Below are positions 1-10,589 of a stretch of DNA of 64,000 nt, piece after piece. The notes beneath the pieces were generated by a model, which saw only the letters and a program-made list of their open reading frames with translations, did not search any database and was not told where the DNA came from. Source of the DNA: Cycas panzhihuaensis. Lineage: Eukaryota; Cycadophyta. The translations under genes and the position numbers were made by a program. The stretch covers positions 158,913,741 through 158,977,740 of the forward strand of contig CM041465.1 in assembly GCA_023213395.1 (NCBI GenBank), in the 5' to 3' direction. How positions within the stretch are numbered: position 1 is the stretch's first letter; each line of letters opens with the position of its first letter.

Positions 1-1650
1 GAATTAGTAACTATCTTCTATCGTCTGGATCACCATGATATTGGTGTTATTCTAAGAAATGTTACATACCTAGACGTAGATCTTCCTGTATCCTTATCTT
101 CTGTAACGTCTGAGTCTATATATATAGAAAGATTAAATTTATTATTAGGTTTATACAACATACCAAATTTACTAGTTGTCTTTAGGTATTTTAACACGCG
201 AACTACAGCCTGCCAGTGATTTTGCTTAGGATTTATCATGAATCATATGAGAATACCATTAAAGTATGCAATATCTAGCCTTGTATTAGTAGTGTAGATG
301 AGACTACCTATAAGTTTCCTATAGAGTGTTACGTCTACCTCTATAATGTTACAATTAATTAAGAGTTTGGTATTAGGGTCCATAGGTAAAGCCATTAGTT
401 AAGCATCTTCTAACTAAAGTTTAGTTAAAAGATTGTTGATTTATTTTTCTTGGGAGAGGAAAAAATTTTCATTCTTTTATGTTACTTCAATTTCCAAGTA
501 ACATTTCATCAAACTGAGGTTAGACAATTCAAATGTTTTGCTAAGGTCCTTTTTCAACTAGCTTATTGCCTGCTCACTGTTACTTGTTACTAGCATGCCA
601 TCTATAGAGATTATGAGATAAGTGACTTTGTCTTTTTGGTGCTTGATAAACAATGTTACATTAATATATTATTAGTCATAAACCTTGTATCCAAGTTGCC
701 TCATTCTTTCAGACAACTTGGCAAACTAAGTACGAGGGGCTTGTTTAAGGCTGTACAAGGACTTTCTAAGTCTGCAAACCTTATACTCTTGACCTTCGAT
801 CTCGTATCCTTCGAGATGAGCCATGTAATTTTTTTCTTCATTATTCCCATTAAGAAACACGATTTTAATATCAAGCCAGTGGATTTTCTAGCCCTATTGA
901 GCAGCCAAGGACACAAGAGTTCTAATTGTAGGCCACTTGGTTATAGGTGTAAAACCTTCAATGTAGTTGATGCATTCCCTTTGTGTGAATCTTTTAGCTA
1001 CCAAACTTGCTTTATATTTTTCAAGGGTGCCATCTTATTTGTATTTATTTTTGAACACTCATTTATTTTGAACTATCTTTCTACTAAGTGGTAGATCAAC
1101 AAGCTCTCATGTAACATTTTTTATGAGAGATTAGTATTATTTATTCATTATATTTCTCCAAACTATATGTTTCACAACTTCCTAGTACGAGAGAGGCTCT
1201 TCATTAAGAGTAAGGTGCAATCCTACAAGTTTAAGGTCAATATATAATAATTCTTGCATCCTTATTCTATGGGTACTTCGAGCGACAATTTTACCCACCT
1301 CATCTGGTCGTATATCCTTGTTGAGCTAGTGGGCTTCACAAGATCCTCATGTTGGAAATGAGGTCCTCATTTCCTCAACTTCTTAGTTCTCATCTTATTC
1401 ATTAAAATAATCATTTTGTGAGGAGGATATTGACATGCCTGGGGAAGATGGTCCTTTTATCACTATTTTGCCTTTGTTAACTAAAGATGGAGAGGATGCT
1501 TTTTCTATAATGACTTTGTCTTTGTCAACTTTGCTATCTTTAAAGGATGGTGCTAGATGTACACTCATCGGTTTAGAGTTATAACTTATATCTTCTGAGG
1601 CTCTATTGTCAGCTTCCAATATTTGGAGTAATTTATGTGTGTCCTTGCCC
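1..1650 (-). pseudogene. Copia-A1 RT and RNase H remnant plus linker
   Basis: Minus-strand fragments of the reverse transcriptase/RNase H end of the polyprotein. Bases 30-239 encode the copia RNase H entry (NPKQNHWQAVVRVLKYLKTT). Bases ~640-1100 match, in several frames, the RT core that reads [14 protein letters not shown] in the better copy at 59.2-59.5 kb. Bases 1395-1619 encode the acidic, Ser/Pro-rich linker between integrase and RT (ESDNRASEDTSYDSN in the sister copy). No intact catalytic YVDD box is readable in one frame. Stops and frameshifts throughout mark a pseudogene. Identification rests on alignment by eye with the 58-60 kb copy. Confidence 0.8.
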
Positions 1651-1679
1651 CCCCTAATTTTAGAATTTGAACATTATAC

Positions 1680-2720
1680 TTGATAATATAATTGTAGCAA
1701 TATGAGGGTGTTTTGGAGTCTAGTCTAAGCAACTAATTCTCTGTCTCTACAAAAATGACATCTCTAGTAATGATGATTTTTTATTGTAAAGGTATAAAGA
1801 CCTTATACCCTTTCTTATCCAAAGGGTATCCAACAAAGATGCCTTTAAGTGCCCTTGGCTGGAGTTTATTTTGATCTGCATCCAAAATATGGGCATATAA
1901 TGTAGAGCAAAAAATTTTGAAGTAGTGAATAATAGGGGCTTGTCCTGACCACTTTTAATTAGGTGATTGTCCTTCTTTTGATGGGTTAATAGCATTGAAC
2001 TAATAAATAACTATCTAGATGGATTTGGCCCATAGGTAGGTAGGTACATTTTTGTATACTAACATAGCTCAAGCCATATTCATGATTGTCCTATTCATGC
2101 ACTTGGCAACTCCATTTTACTGTGGGGTATCTACTAATGTTGTTTGATGATTTATACCATTGTTTCGAAGGTAGATTTCAAACTCATGTAAGGTATATTT
2201 GCCACCATTATCAATTCAAATACATTTGAGTTGATAAGCTGACTCTTTTTTAGTGCAAGTTTTGAATTCTTTGAATATATAGAAGGCTTTATCTTTCTTG
2301 TGTAGAAAAGCTACCCATACTTTTCTAGTGAAATCATCAATGAAAAAGATGTAATATAACTTGTCCCTCAGTGAAGGAATGGGCATTGGTCTGCATTAAT
2401 CAGAGTGTACCAATTGTAATAGATGGCTCGATTTCCACTAACTTTTGGAAAAGGGTTATTAATAAGATTTGCTAATGATGCAAGCTTCACATTTGAAGGG
2501 GTTGGAGGAGAACTTTGGAAGACTTGGAAGAGTATTACAGAGATCTCTAAATTTATCGATATGAACTTGGCCCATGCGAGCATGCCAAAGAGCTTATGGT
2601 GATAATAGTGGGTGGGTTAGGATGGTGTTAAATACAAATTCTTCATTGGCACAAGGGTTTTGGACACAATGAGCTTCATAAGATGGAGAGCTATTTAGTT
2701 AAAAGAGTTTACCAGTGAGA
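1680..2720 (-). pseudogene. Copia-A1 integrase core and GAG-pre-integrase remnant
   Basis: Minus-strand copia integrase. The region around 2060-2125 reads TPQ-stop-NGVAKCMNRTIMNMA, where the family motif is PQQNGVTERMNRTI. The catalytic Glu of the DDE triad is therefore Lys here and an in-frame stop precedes it. Bases ~2150-2350 match the central core, and ~2440-2600 match the zinc-binding pre-integrase segment (LWHAHMGH...CEAC in the 61-kb copy). Several frameshifts. Catalytically dead by sequence. Confidence 0.75.
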
Positions 2721-4226
2721 TGTCTAATCAAGACCACTCGATCAGTTGGAAGGTGAATAACTTGGAGAGTCTGGTCATTTGTGGTTACACTTGGATTAAA
2801 TCTACAAGAGACAAGTGTATATAAGGAGAGCAAGTTTTATTTGAGATTAGGTATATATAGGACATTAAGCAATATAAAATCTCTTAATCCTGGAAGTTTC
2901 TGGCGAATGTTACCAATTCCTTCAACAGGTGGTTATGATTTGTCAAGCTTGTGAATAACTCCTTAAATATTTGAGTCAAATATTTGATATAGACTATGAT
3001 TTCATATCATATGTTAAGTTGCTCATATGTCCAGAATCCACTGTCCATTGATTAAAGTAATACTATTTGTAATTCTAATAGGACTTAGCATTGGTGAAGG
3101 GAATTCACAAGTGATATATCTACATCGAGCTTCAAAGTATCTTTGTAGTTGGCCAATGGAATTTGATGCTTAAGATCCCTCAATTCTTTGAAAGTGTGTT
3201 TATACAAGACTTGCACCACTAAATGATTATTCACTAGTTTCTTCAACATTGTGAGCTCTATGTTTTGGTTGAAACTTGGTCAACTTATAAGTGGCAGTTT
3301 TATAATCTTTTGTAAAGTGTCCTTTATAGTTATACTGATCACATATAATAATATGATTATCAGTCCCTGAAGAGGTACTGGTTTGGCCTAACTATCTTGG
3401 TTTTTGTTGAGGTGGCCCTTGGCCTTGAGACTGTTGAGATTATGACTAAGGGTTTAGTTGACCTTATGGATGATTTTCTATATTTCTTCCTCTTCCTCTT
3501 GCTCAGTTGTTTCCTCTGCCATGAGAGGGACCTTGATTCTTTGTATAGCAAGCTTCTTCTTCCACCTCAAAGGTTACATCTGGAAGAGAGTTAGAGACTA
3601 AATAGTTGGTATTAAAGGTCTTGTTAAATTCTATAAACTTCTTGGGAAGTGCTTTGAAGTTGAGTATCTTCAATGTTCCACTAGATTGAAGACTTCCAAG
3701 TAAGTTTTTATAATCAGGGACATGTAGACATGATTAGATCAAGAATGCCTAAGTAACACATTGTATCTTAAAATCTTTATCAATTGCCTATTTTATTAGT
3801 CAAAGGACATGAGCTCATCCCTTTTATACTTTTAATTTTTTAATTTTTAGAATAAGATGAATAAATTCTAAGTCTGATTTGGTATCAAAGTTCTTCTTGA
3901 GAACTTCCAAGATCTTCTAGATTGTATCATATCACTGCACAATTTTTTTCATCATCTATCTCCTATTATAGTTTGGCTATGATATCTATAGGTGCTATTG
4001 AAGTAATTCTATTGGAAGTAAGTGTTGTAGCTATTGTAGGTATGATGGGTGTAGGATGCAAGTGGGCTCTCTAAAGGCCTTTATACTTTGCAGTATTTTA
4101 AACTCTAGTTTATCACAAATCCTAATTTTCTTTGCTTTTCAATATACAGTTGACATTCTGCTTGAATTAAGATGACATGGTGAGGATGAAGAAGTAGAAG
4201 AGATGATAGAAGTATGTACCACTGAC
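2721..4226 (-). pseudogene. Copia-A1 gag and protease remnant
   Basis: Minus-strand continuation toward the 5' end. It holds the degraded protease region (~2740-3070), the basic/Gly-rich segment and CCHC area (~3300-3420), and capsid-like gag (~3560-4220). It matches the copy at 61.4-62.9 kb, including the gag start region (ATG near 4174 against 62879 in the sister copy) and the gag residues around LVLKMNKLKIQKG. No continuous frame longer than about 70 codons survives. It was identified only by alignment to the sister copy. Confidence 0.65.
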
Positions 4227-4469
4227 ATGTGTGACTAGTACACCTAATACATCAAGGATGTAGAAATAAATGTTATGATAAGAAAGTAAGCAATGGTTAA
4301 GTATTTTTCAACAACTCTGAAGAATGAGTATAAGCAATGATGCAGGAATGAGGCCTAATGTAGAGTTGGCAAATAGTAGTGATGTGTCATACCACTAACC
4401 TCTAACTTATATCCAAACATAGGTGAGGTTTCGATGCCTAAGCCTTCTAGTATACGATTAGGGCCTTTA

Positions 4470-5140
4470 TGTTAGGTATTATGACAACAATCGTTTAAGG
4501 CTAAAATTTTGGTATGTTTTCGGCTGTTTCCCCTCCAAATCTTTCTTAGGGGGTTCTAAGGGGGGCGGGAGCCCCCCTTGGCCAGGGGGTGCGGGAGCCC
4601 CCCTTGGCCGGGGGATGTGGGGGGCATGGAACGCCCCCTACTAAGAGGGGGTTCGGGGGCGATAGCCCTCAACCCGAAAAATTAGCCTTGTAAACTTTAT
4701 TAAAATGTAAAGAGAATTAGGGTCGTTCGATACAAATACCCTAGATTCCATGGTTGAGATTCATGCTTTGGATGTCCCTCTCATGTAGCCCATTTTAGGG
4801 CTTTTTCTTATTATGTTGAATGTAATGTAATATACTGTGATTAGGGTGGCAGTTGGTTGTTGTTCCTGAGAGCACTTTGCTACTAAGATGTACTATTTCT
4901 CCATTATACAGTAATAAAAGATCGATACCTTTCCTGTATGGATGTTTTCCTAATACATTGCTAGGGTTTTACCACATTATATCGGGTGCATATGTGATGT
5001 TTAGCTTGTATATTGATGTTATTGTATTATATCTAATTTTAAAACTTGCATGTTAAATCTTAGTTTCAATTCCTGTAACTAGTTACAAAATAGTTCAGAT
5101 CTTGTGGTGGTTTAAAGTTTGGGACCTTGTATTCTTAACA
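4470..5140. mobile_element. Solo LTR (671 bp) inserted in the Copia-A1 leader
   Basis: Begins TGTTAGGTATT and ends ATTCTTAACA (imperfect terminal inverted repeat TGTTA/TAACA). It is flanked by a perfect 5-bp duplication CTTTA at 4465-4469 and 5141-5145. The sister copy at ~63.37-63.39 kb has the corresponding empty site (reads directly from GCCTTCA into CATGATAC). There is no PBS, PPT or coding sequence, so it is the product of LTR-LTR recombination or an LTR-only element. It carries a very GC-rich internal tandem near 4565. The orientation is not determined. Confidence 0.85.
4565..4616. repeat. GC-rich 26-bp tandem pair inside the solo LTR
   Basis: Two adjacent 26-bp units, each starting GCGGGAGCCCCCCTTGGCC, differ at one position. 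Runs of G and C flank them (about 4551-4670), so the single strand can fold into strong hairpins. The composition is unlike the AT-rich surroundings. Confidence 0.85.
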
Positions 5141-6745
5141 CTTTACCCGTGATACCCACACCTATGTTTGGTGATAAAATCCAAGTTATAATGGAGCCTA
5201 GGTACTCCTAGTCCTTACCCAGTTCATTAGTGAGCAACTATATACCTCCTCCAAAGAGTCAAATGATACATGCGTATCCCATAGCTATGACAGATATTGG
5301 ACCAGGTTGATTTTAATCTTATATTAAAGTTTTAGTTGTCCCAACTGGTTATTAGGATAATCCCTGAATAGAACCCATAGGTATGTCTAACCTATCACTC
5401 TACTAATATTCTGGTTAAGACCAGACCAAGAGTGAAACTCACACCTCTCCTAGAGCCTAGACTTCGACTAACTGTAGTCTATTTCAACCAAGGTGAGTGT
5501 TCGTATAAGTTAAGAACTAGCGGTATAAATTGAATGTAATGGGTTCATTTTAAGGAATATCAAAATATGTTTACATTTATGTTATTTAAATACATTACTA
5601 ATATGTTGATGCTTGCTTTTATGATTTTATCTATTAATGTGCATACACATGAATAAATATACAAAGATGCTAAGTATAAACACTAAATTTTGTAACAATC
5701 TAGGTATTTTACTATTATAATGGTTTTTTTTTTTTGCTATTTAAAAAACCTTCTTTTTTATTGAGAAAAGGGAAAAAGAAAAAAACTTAAAAAATTACTT
5801 TTAAACTTAAATTTTGACCAAGAGAGAAAGTACTAAGAAAAATGAGAAGAATCTGAATCTTATATCAGAAACTTCTATATGGCCATGCAACCATATAAAA
5901 TGGTAGGAATACTTCAGCTCAAAACTTCACTCTCCCAAATGATAGATCTTACTATGGTAAGTCAAAAAGTCTTCTAACAAAACTTCTAAAAATGAGTAGA
6001 AATAACTCAAAACTCGCTAAAACTCCTATAGGATTTTCCTTGGCAAAAATCTAAAATTTGAAGAAATCTTTCTCTCTAGTACATCAAATCTGATAAAACT
6101 TGATTTTTTAGATTTTTTGAGGCTAGATCTACTAAAGCCTTTAAGAAATTTTAGCATGCATTAAAAATTTTGAAAAAATTTCTTAAAAAACTACTTAGAT
6201 TATGGTCGACTAAACTTCTACTTTTTGAGTCTAATCGGGTAGAATTTAGAGATCGTATAGAATACAAAAATGTTTGTCTTGCTTGGGCATCCTCCCTTAT
6301 AAATTTTTAGCTAAAATAGATAACTTTTGACTTTCACCTCTCGTAGGGATAAACAACCTTTTTTTGAACGGTTTAGGCTTATTTCTGCTACCTGAAAGCA
6401 ATTGAAAATTTACTCTATAGCTTTACAACATAGAATTCATAACTGATAATTGATTTATAATGAAAAATCAATAGAATCTCCTTTAGTAAAATTTAAAATT
6501 GGCTACAAATATTGATAAAAAACTAATTTTTTTCTAGGAGCCTAAAGCTAGGAAACCTTTTTTCGGCTAATAACTTTGATCCTCAATGCACCTGTAAATA
6601 AATAGAGGATATTGAAATATACTATAAATGAAATACAAGTTTTGTATGATTAGAAAGCTCTCAAAATTTTGAAAATAATAAGTGCACTTTCAATATTTCA
6701 CATTAAAGTTATGCAAGTGGAATGGAGTGAATAGATTCTCTTCTA

Positions 6746-6757
6746 GCTCTGATACCA
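6746..6757 (-). other. Primer-binding site of Copia-A1
   Basis: The minus strand reads TGGTATCAGAGC two bases inside the LTR end. This is the classic plant copia PBS, complementary to the 3' end of initiator tRNA-Met. It fixes the element's orientation and the LTR boundary. Confidence 0.93.
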
Positions 6758-6759
6758 CA

Positions 6760-7068
6760 TGAACAAAGATGGATTTAGGGAATAAATCACTCACATGCAC
6801 ACAATGACAATGGAGAATAAAAAGAGATGGAACAAGATATGAGAGCAAAGCTTAGAGGTGAGAATGAATAATGACTCCCTCATTGAGATTTTCCCTTTTA
6901 TTATTGAGAGTGAGTATTAGGGTTAAGATTTTTCTGCTTAATGACATAAACCCAAAATTGTAACTAAATGTACATAAAACACATTTCACTAAGAGACTAA
7001 TGATAACAATATACCTAAGGCCACTTAATTAATCTATACAAATGACCTTGATACATTAACATTTTTCA
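6760..7068 (-). repeat. Copia-A1 5' LTR (309 bp)
   Basis: The plus strand begins TGAACAAAGATGG and ends ACATTTTTCA, that is TGAAAAATGTTAATG...TTTGTTCA in element orientation. It aligns with the LTRs at 48465-48766 (+) and 57650-57946 (-), which share the block that reads TTAATGxxxxAAGGTCATT. It is bordered by the PBS on the internal side. Confidence 0.9.
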
Positions 7069-7991
7069 GGTCAGATATAAAGTGTCAATCAAGTACTTAA
7101 GGATTTACTCTAAATGCATATTATAGAGTAGCTAATCCACTAAGAGGATTACCTTCATTTGACATAATTTATTTATAATAATGTAACCCACTCCTTATCA
7201 TGTATGAGACTAGTTGGGGCATTGTATAAAAAGAGGTATAACACGTCACTTAACTTTAAAAAATATGGAAGATAGGTGTACCTTGGGACTAGAAAATGCT
7301 GTAATGAATATAGGAACAAGTAGCCAACATAAGATAACAATTGAAGATAGCATAGGATATGCAAAATTTTATGCATATTTAAAGAGAATATACAAAGAGT
7401 TCCAAGTTGGAGACCGTATTTTTTTGTGAGTAAGATCTAAGCATGGCTCCCTTAACTTAAGTAATTATAAGAAGTTATTGCCAAGGTATTACAACCCATT
7501 TAAAGTTTTTAAATTAATTAGACATTTTATATATAAGTTGGCCTTGCCACTAAAAGTATAAATTCATAATGTGTTTCATGTCTCATTATTAAAAGGTACG
7601 TGCTAGATTCAAAATATATATTTGAATGGACTAACCTTGTAATAGGACCCAATATTGATTTTAAGAGCCCTCAAGAATATTAGACCAAAGGGATAAAACC
7701 TTCTAAAATAACATCATTAGTCAAGTAAAGGTATAATGGAAACATCTAATTCTAGAGGAAGCAACTTAAGATCTACAAAGTTAAATGAAACAAGAATATC
7801 TTTATTTATTTACAGAGGAATATAGTAATGATAGTAGTAATGAAGTTGTGATAGTAGAAATGAAGCCATGATAGTAGTAATGAAGTTGTAACAGTAGGAA
7901 TAAATCCATGATAATAGGAATGAAGTTTTGATAGTTATTTATGGTAGATAAAATAACATAAAGGGTGATGCTTTTGTTAAAGAGAGGAGAA
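7069..7991 (+). pseudogene. Ty3 chromovirus integrase C-terminus (D1 fragment)
   Basis: Plus-strand remnant of a Ty3/gypsy chromovirus polyprotein. Bases ~7395-7600 read FQVGDRIFL, then KKLLPRYYNPFKVFKLI and IHNVFHVSLLKG. These are the hallmark GPY/F-type residues of the gypsy integrase C-terminal domain. Around 7750-7790 a decayed EEATWED-like stretch suggests a chromodomain tail. The upstream pol is missing because Copia-A1 ends at 7068 inside it. Frameshifts and stops make it a pseudogene. Confidence 0.8.
7828..7940 (+). repeat. Degenerate ~20-bp minisatellite
   Basis: About five diverged copies of a unit like AATGAAGTTGTGATAGTAG lie in the 3' untranslated part of the chromovirus, just before its polypurine tract. 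Confidence 0.75.
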
Positions 7992-10589
7992 TGTAAGGAC
8001 TGATAAAGACTTAGATTTCTTAATCAACCATGGATAGACTTAAGCACTAACCATGGATAGATCAAGGCATCAATCATGGATAGACCAAGGTACTTATCAA
8101 AAGTAGAGCATGGTTTTGAATAAAAAGGTAATATATGGTTTGATTTTTTTTTTTTTGTTCATCCCATGTAAGGCATATGCTTGTTAATGCAATACCAAGT
8201 GTATATATGTAACATATCTAATCTCTTAGTTTAGTTTGAATTCATCACATGTAAGATATATGCATATTTGTGCAACAACATATGTTGAGATACACCATTT
8301 TTAGTCTTATAAGTTATCTTAAATTCATACCATATAAGATGTACACTTATTCGTGTAACACATGGTATGGGGATGCACTACTCTGAATTAGCAAGTAGCT
8401 TAGTGATTTAATCTTAGTCCATCTAGATTTAAAGATAATTGTATTATATACTATGATTTTTTTCTTTTATCTATTTCTTAAATAATATAAAGAGCAACTA
8501 GACTACTTTGGATGGGTAACATAGGTGGGGGAGCACATGATATGAGTAAAGGAGGAATAAAGAGGAAACATTGATGCAAGGGTAGATGATAGGACTTAGA
8601 ATTTTGTAGGATTTTCTTAGATGTAAAATTTAGTTAGTCAACAAATTAAACTTCTTGAAAGAAAGACTTCCCATGAATTTGTAACTATAAAAATGATATT
8701 AAATATTTAATGAATCAATTTCAAATTTATGAAATAGGGAAAATATAAAGGAACACCCTTACATCTTTGCGATTAAGTCACTAAATTCAAATAAAAGTAA
8801 AAAGGGATGTGAAAACACAAGTACATGTAATTAAAATCTTGATTTTTGAGCTACTAGGAAGTATAAGGAAATTCCATAGTAAGAAGATGGAATAACATAA
8901 AAGGAAGATGAAAGGAGGATATTCAAATATCCTTTACTTGTTAACAAACTTCACTAAAATTGGAGGAGGATTCATCATGTAGATACAAACAGGAAAAATA
9001 AGGAGAAAAAAGTAGTATCAATTAGAGTATGTTCTCAATTTTAAACAATGTAGAGATTCCAAAAATAGAGAATGATCTTGATCTTGAATAGGGTATCATT
9101 GAATTAGTTACATAAATATATGAAGAGCAGGTTGTATAGAGCACACTAGGTTAGTGGCATTTGGCAATATTAAGTTATTTGCATAAGCATAATATTGAGT
9201 TGCTCAAATCAAAGCAACATCAAGTCAATGGCATAGAATAATGGAGAGACGATCACACTAGGCAAATAAACTTAGTAAGAGTATTTATGGTTTAGCTTTA
9301 TAGAAACAAATAATTGGCATCATATAAGGGTTGCATGGTAACTGTTTGAACGAGTGAATAAGGATATGGTTGGATTGGTTGTGTGATTATTCTTTGATTA
9401 ATTTCAAAGGGCAGATAAATCCTATAGGCTTGCTTATTGGTTTAGTTTTGTTAGGAGAAAGAGTTCATTTCGATCATCCTTTAGTTCAGATTTATGAAGT
9501 AAATGCATTATGTATGGTTAATTTTGGTTCAGTTTATAAGGTAGAAAAATTCTATGTACATATTCTTGTATTTAGGTTTACAAAGCTTACAAAGTACCAC
9601 TCAGAGTAATCTTCTAGATCTTATCTCCATCCCATAAAAGGGAAATATTTGATAAGTGGTACAACATGTATATCTGTTATGTTTTTAATCTCCTTAGACT
9701 ACCTTAAAGGTGCAAATTTATGGATTGGTTCAAAGGGTTTAGGTTGAGGATTCCCCATTCTTTAAGGGTTGAGGATTCCTCTTTGCATATTTATTTTATC
9801 AAGAACTCGGGATTGATTTAGTGAGTATTGAACATTCCTCTTTATTTATTTTTTTGTTAAGAATTTGGGTTGGGTATTCCCCATTTCCTGTGAGGCTTGA
9901 GGATTCCCCTTTGTTATTTTATGTGCATGAGTAATACCTAAATAGTATGAATTACTACCTTATACTTCGATAGGTTATGGCATGAAACTCACTTCTCATA
10001 AGGATGAGAGTCAGTGATCATACATGTAATTGAGTGTGGTATGAAACACACGAGCCATTATTTTCATGTGTTATATGATATGGGACACACATGGTCACAT
10101 ATATGTAATTAATAGATATTGACTCAATGATGGTGTACATGTGGTTAGCATTTCTAGATGAAATGCAAGAATTGATTTATGGTAGAAACATTCAGAAATG
10201 GCCAAGTAAATATTGTTGTATTATCATTTTTAGAAAAAATGACTAAATTGTAATGCATCCTACAACTTAAAAATGAACTACTAGTGTTTGGAATTACAAT
10301 AAAGAGTTTAAGAATAACTTAGTAGTGTGATGAAAAGCAACCCAAGACTCATAAATACCTAAGCTTTATCTAGTTTTATTTCTAACAATAAAGGTATTTA
10401 GGTTGAGAGCTAAGTGATGACTAATACTCTGGCATTTATATCATATGCTCCAACTCAAGGGAGCTTTCCTTTCTAAGATTACTATTGCTTGTGAGGTGAA
10501 TCCATCTGACGTAATCTAGTTATCCCCTTATTTTCTAGTTAAGATAAAAATGTGCAAAGTGCCTTAATGGTGATTTATTGTTATGTTAC
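7992..10589 (+). repeat. Presumed chromovirus 3' LTR start and AT-rich remainder
   Basis: A purine-rich tract (AGAGAGGAGAA) is followed at 7992 by TGTAAGGACTG, the usual start context of a chromovirus 3' LTR. Inside are three ~26-bp units centred on CCATGGATAGA (8028-8090), diverged ~90-bp units with CATxTAAGATxTA (8160-8380) and repeated TTGAGGATTCC blocks (9740-9915). I could not find the right end. The gypsy complex begins at 10590 and may have truncated it. No gene is seen here; a 79-codon frame at 9370-9609 has no recognisable motif. Confidence 0.5.

Larger units (their letters stand above)
4227..6745 (-). other. Copia-A1 long 5' leader (untranslated)
   Basis: Between the PBS and gag lies 2.5 kb, about 1.85 kb once the solo LTR at 4470-5140 is removed. 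No coding frame is supported. Segments 5146-5560 align well with 63380-63790 of the third copy (shared CCTAGGTACTCC-like and AGCAACTATATACCTCC-like blocks), so the leader is an inherited part of the family and not flanking host DNA. The stretch 5700-6700 is AT-rich with A/T runs and has no further recognisable feature. Confidence 0.7.
1..7068 (-). mobile_element. Copia-A copy 1 (Ty1/copia, 3' end outside window)
   Basis: A decayed Ty1/copia retrotransposon read on the minus strand. From high to low coordinate: 5' LTR (6760-7068), PBS (6746-6757), a long untranslated leader, gag, protease, integrase, reverse transcriptase, and the beginning of RNase H at base 1. The order PR-INT-RT-RH is diagnostic of copia. 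The 3' LTR must lie left of the window. It belongs to the same family as the fragments at 45836-48766 and 57650-64000, with which it shares protein segments, LTR ends (TGAAA...TTCA) and leader sequence. Every open frame is broken. It interrupts a chromovirus that resumes at 7069. Family assignment is firm; autonomy is excluded by the damage. Confidence 0.88.

Noticed and set aside
4553-4670. GC-rich block as organellar or bacterial insertion
   Set aside because: It lies inside an LTR bounded by a 5-bp duplication and shows no organellar gene.
9370-9609. 79-codon plus frame in the chromovirus 3' region
   Set aside because: No recognisable domain, no conserved copy in the window and AT-rich repeat-laden surroundings.
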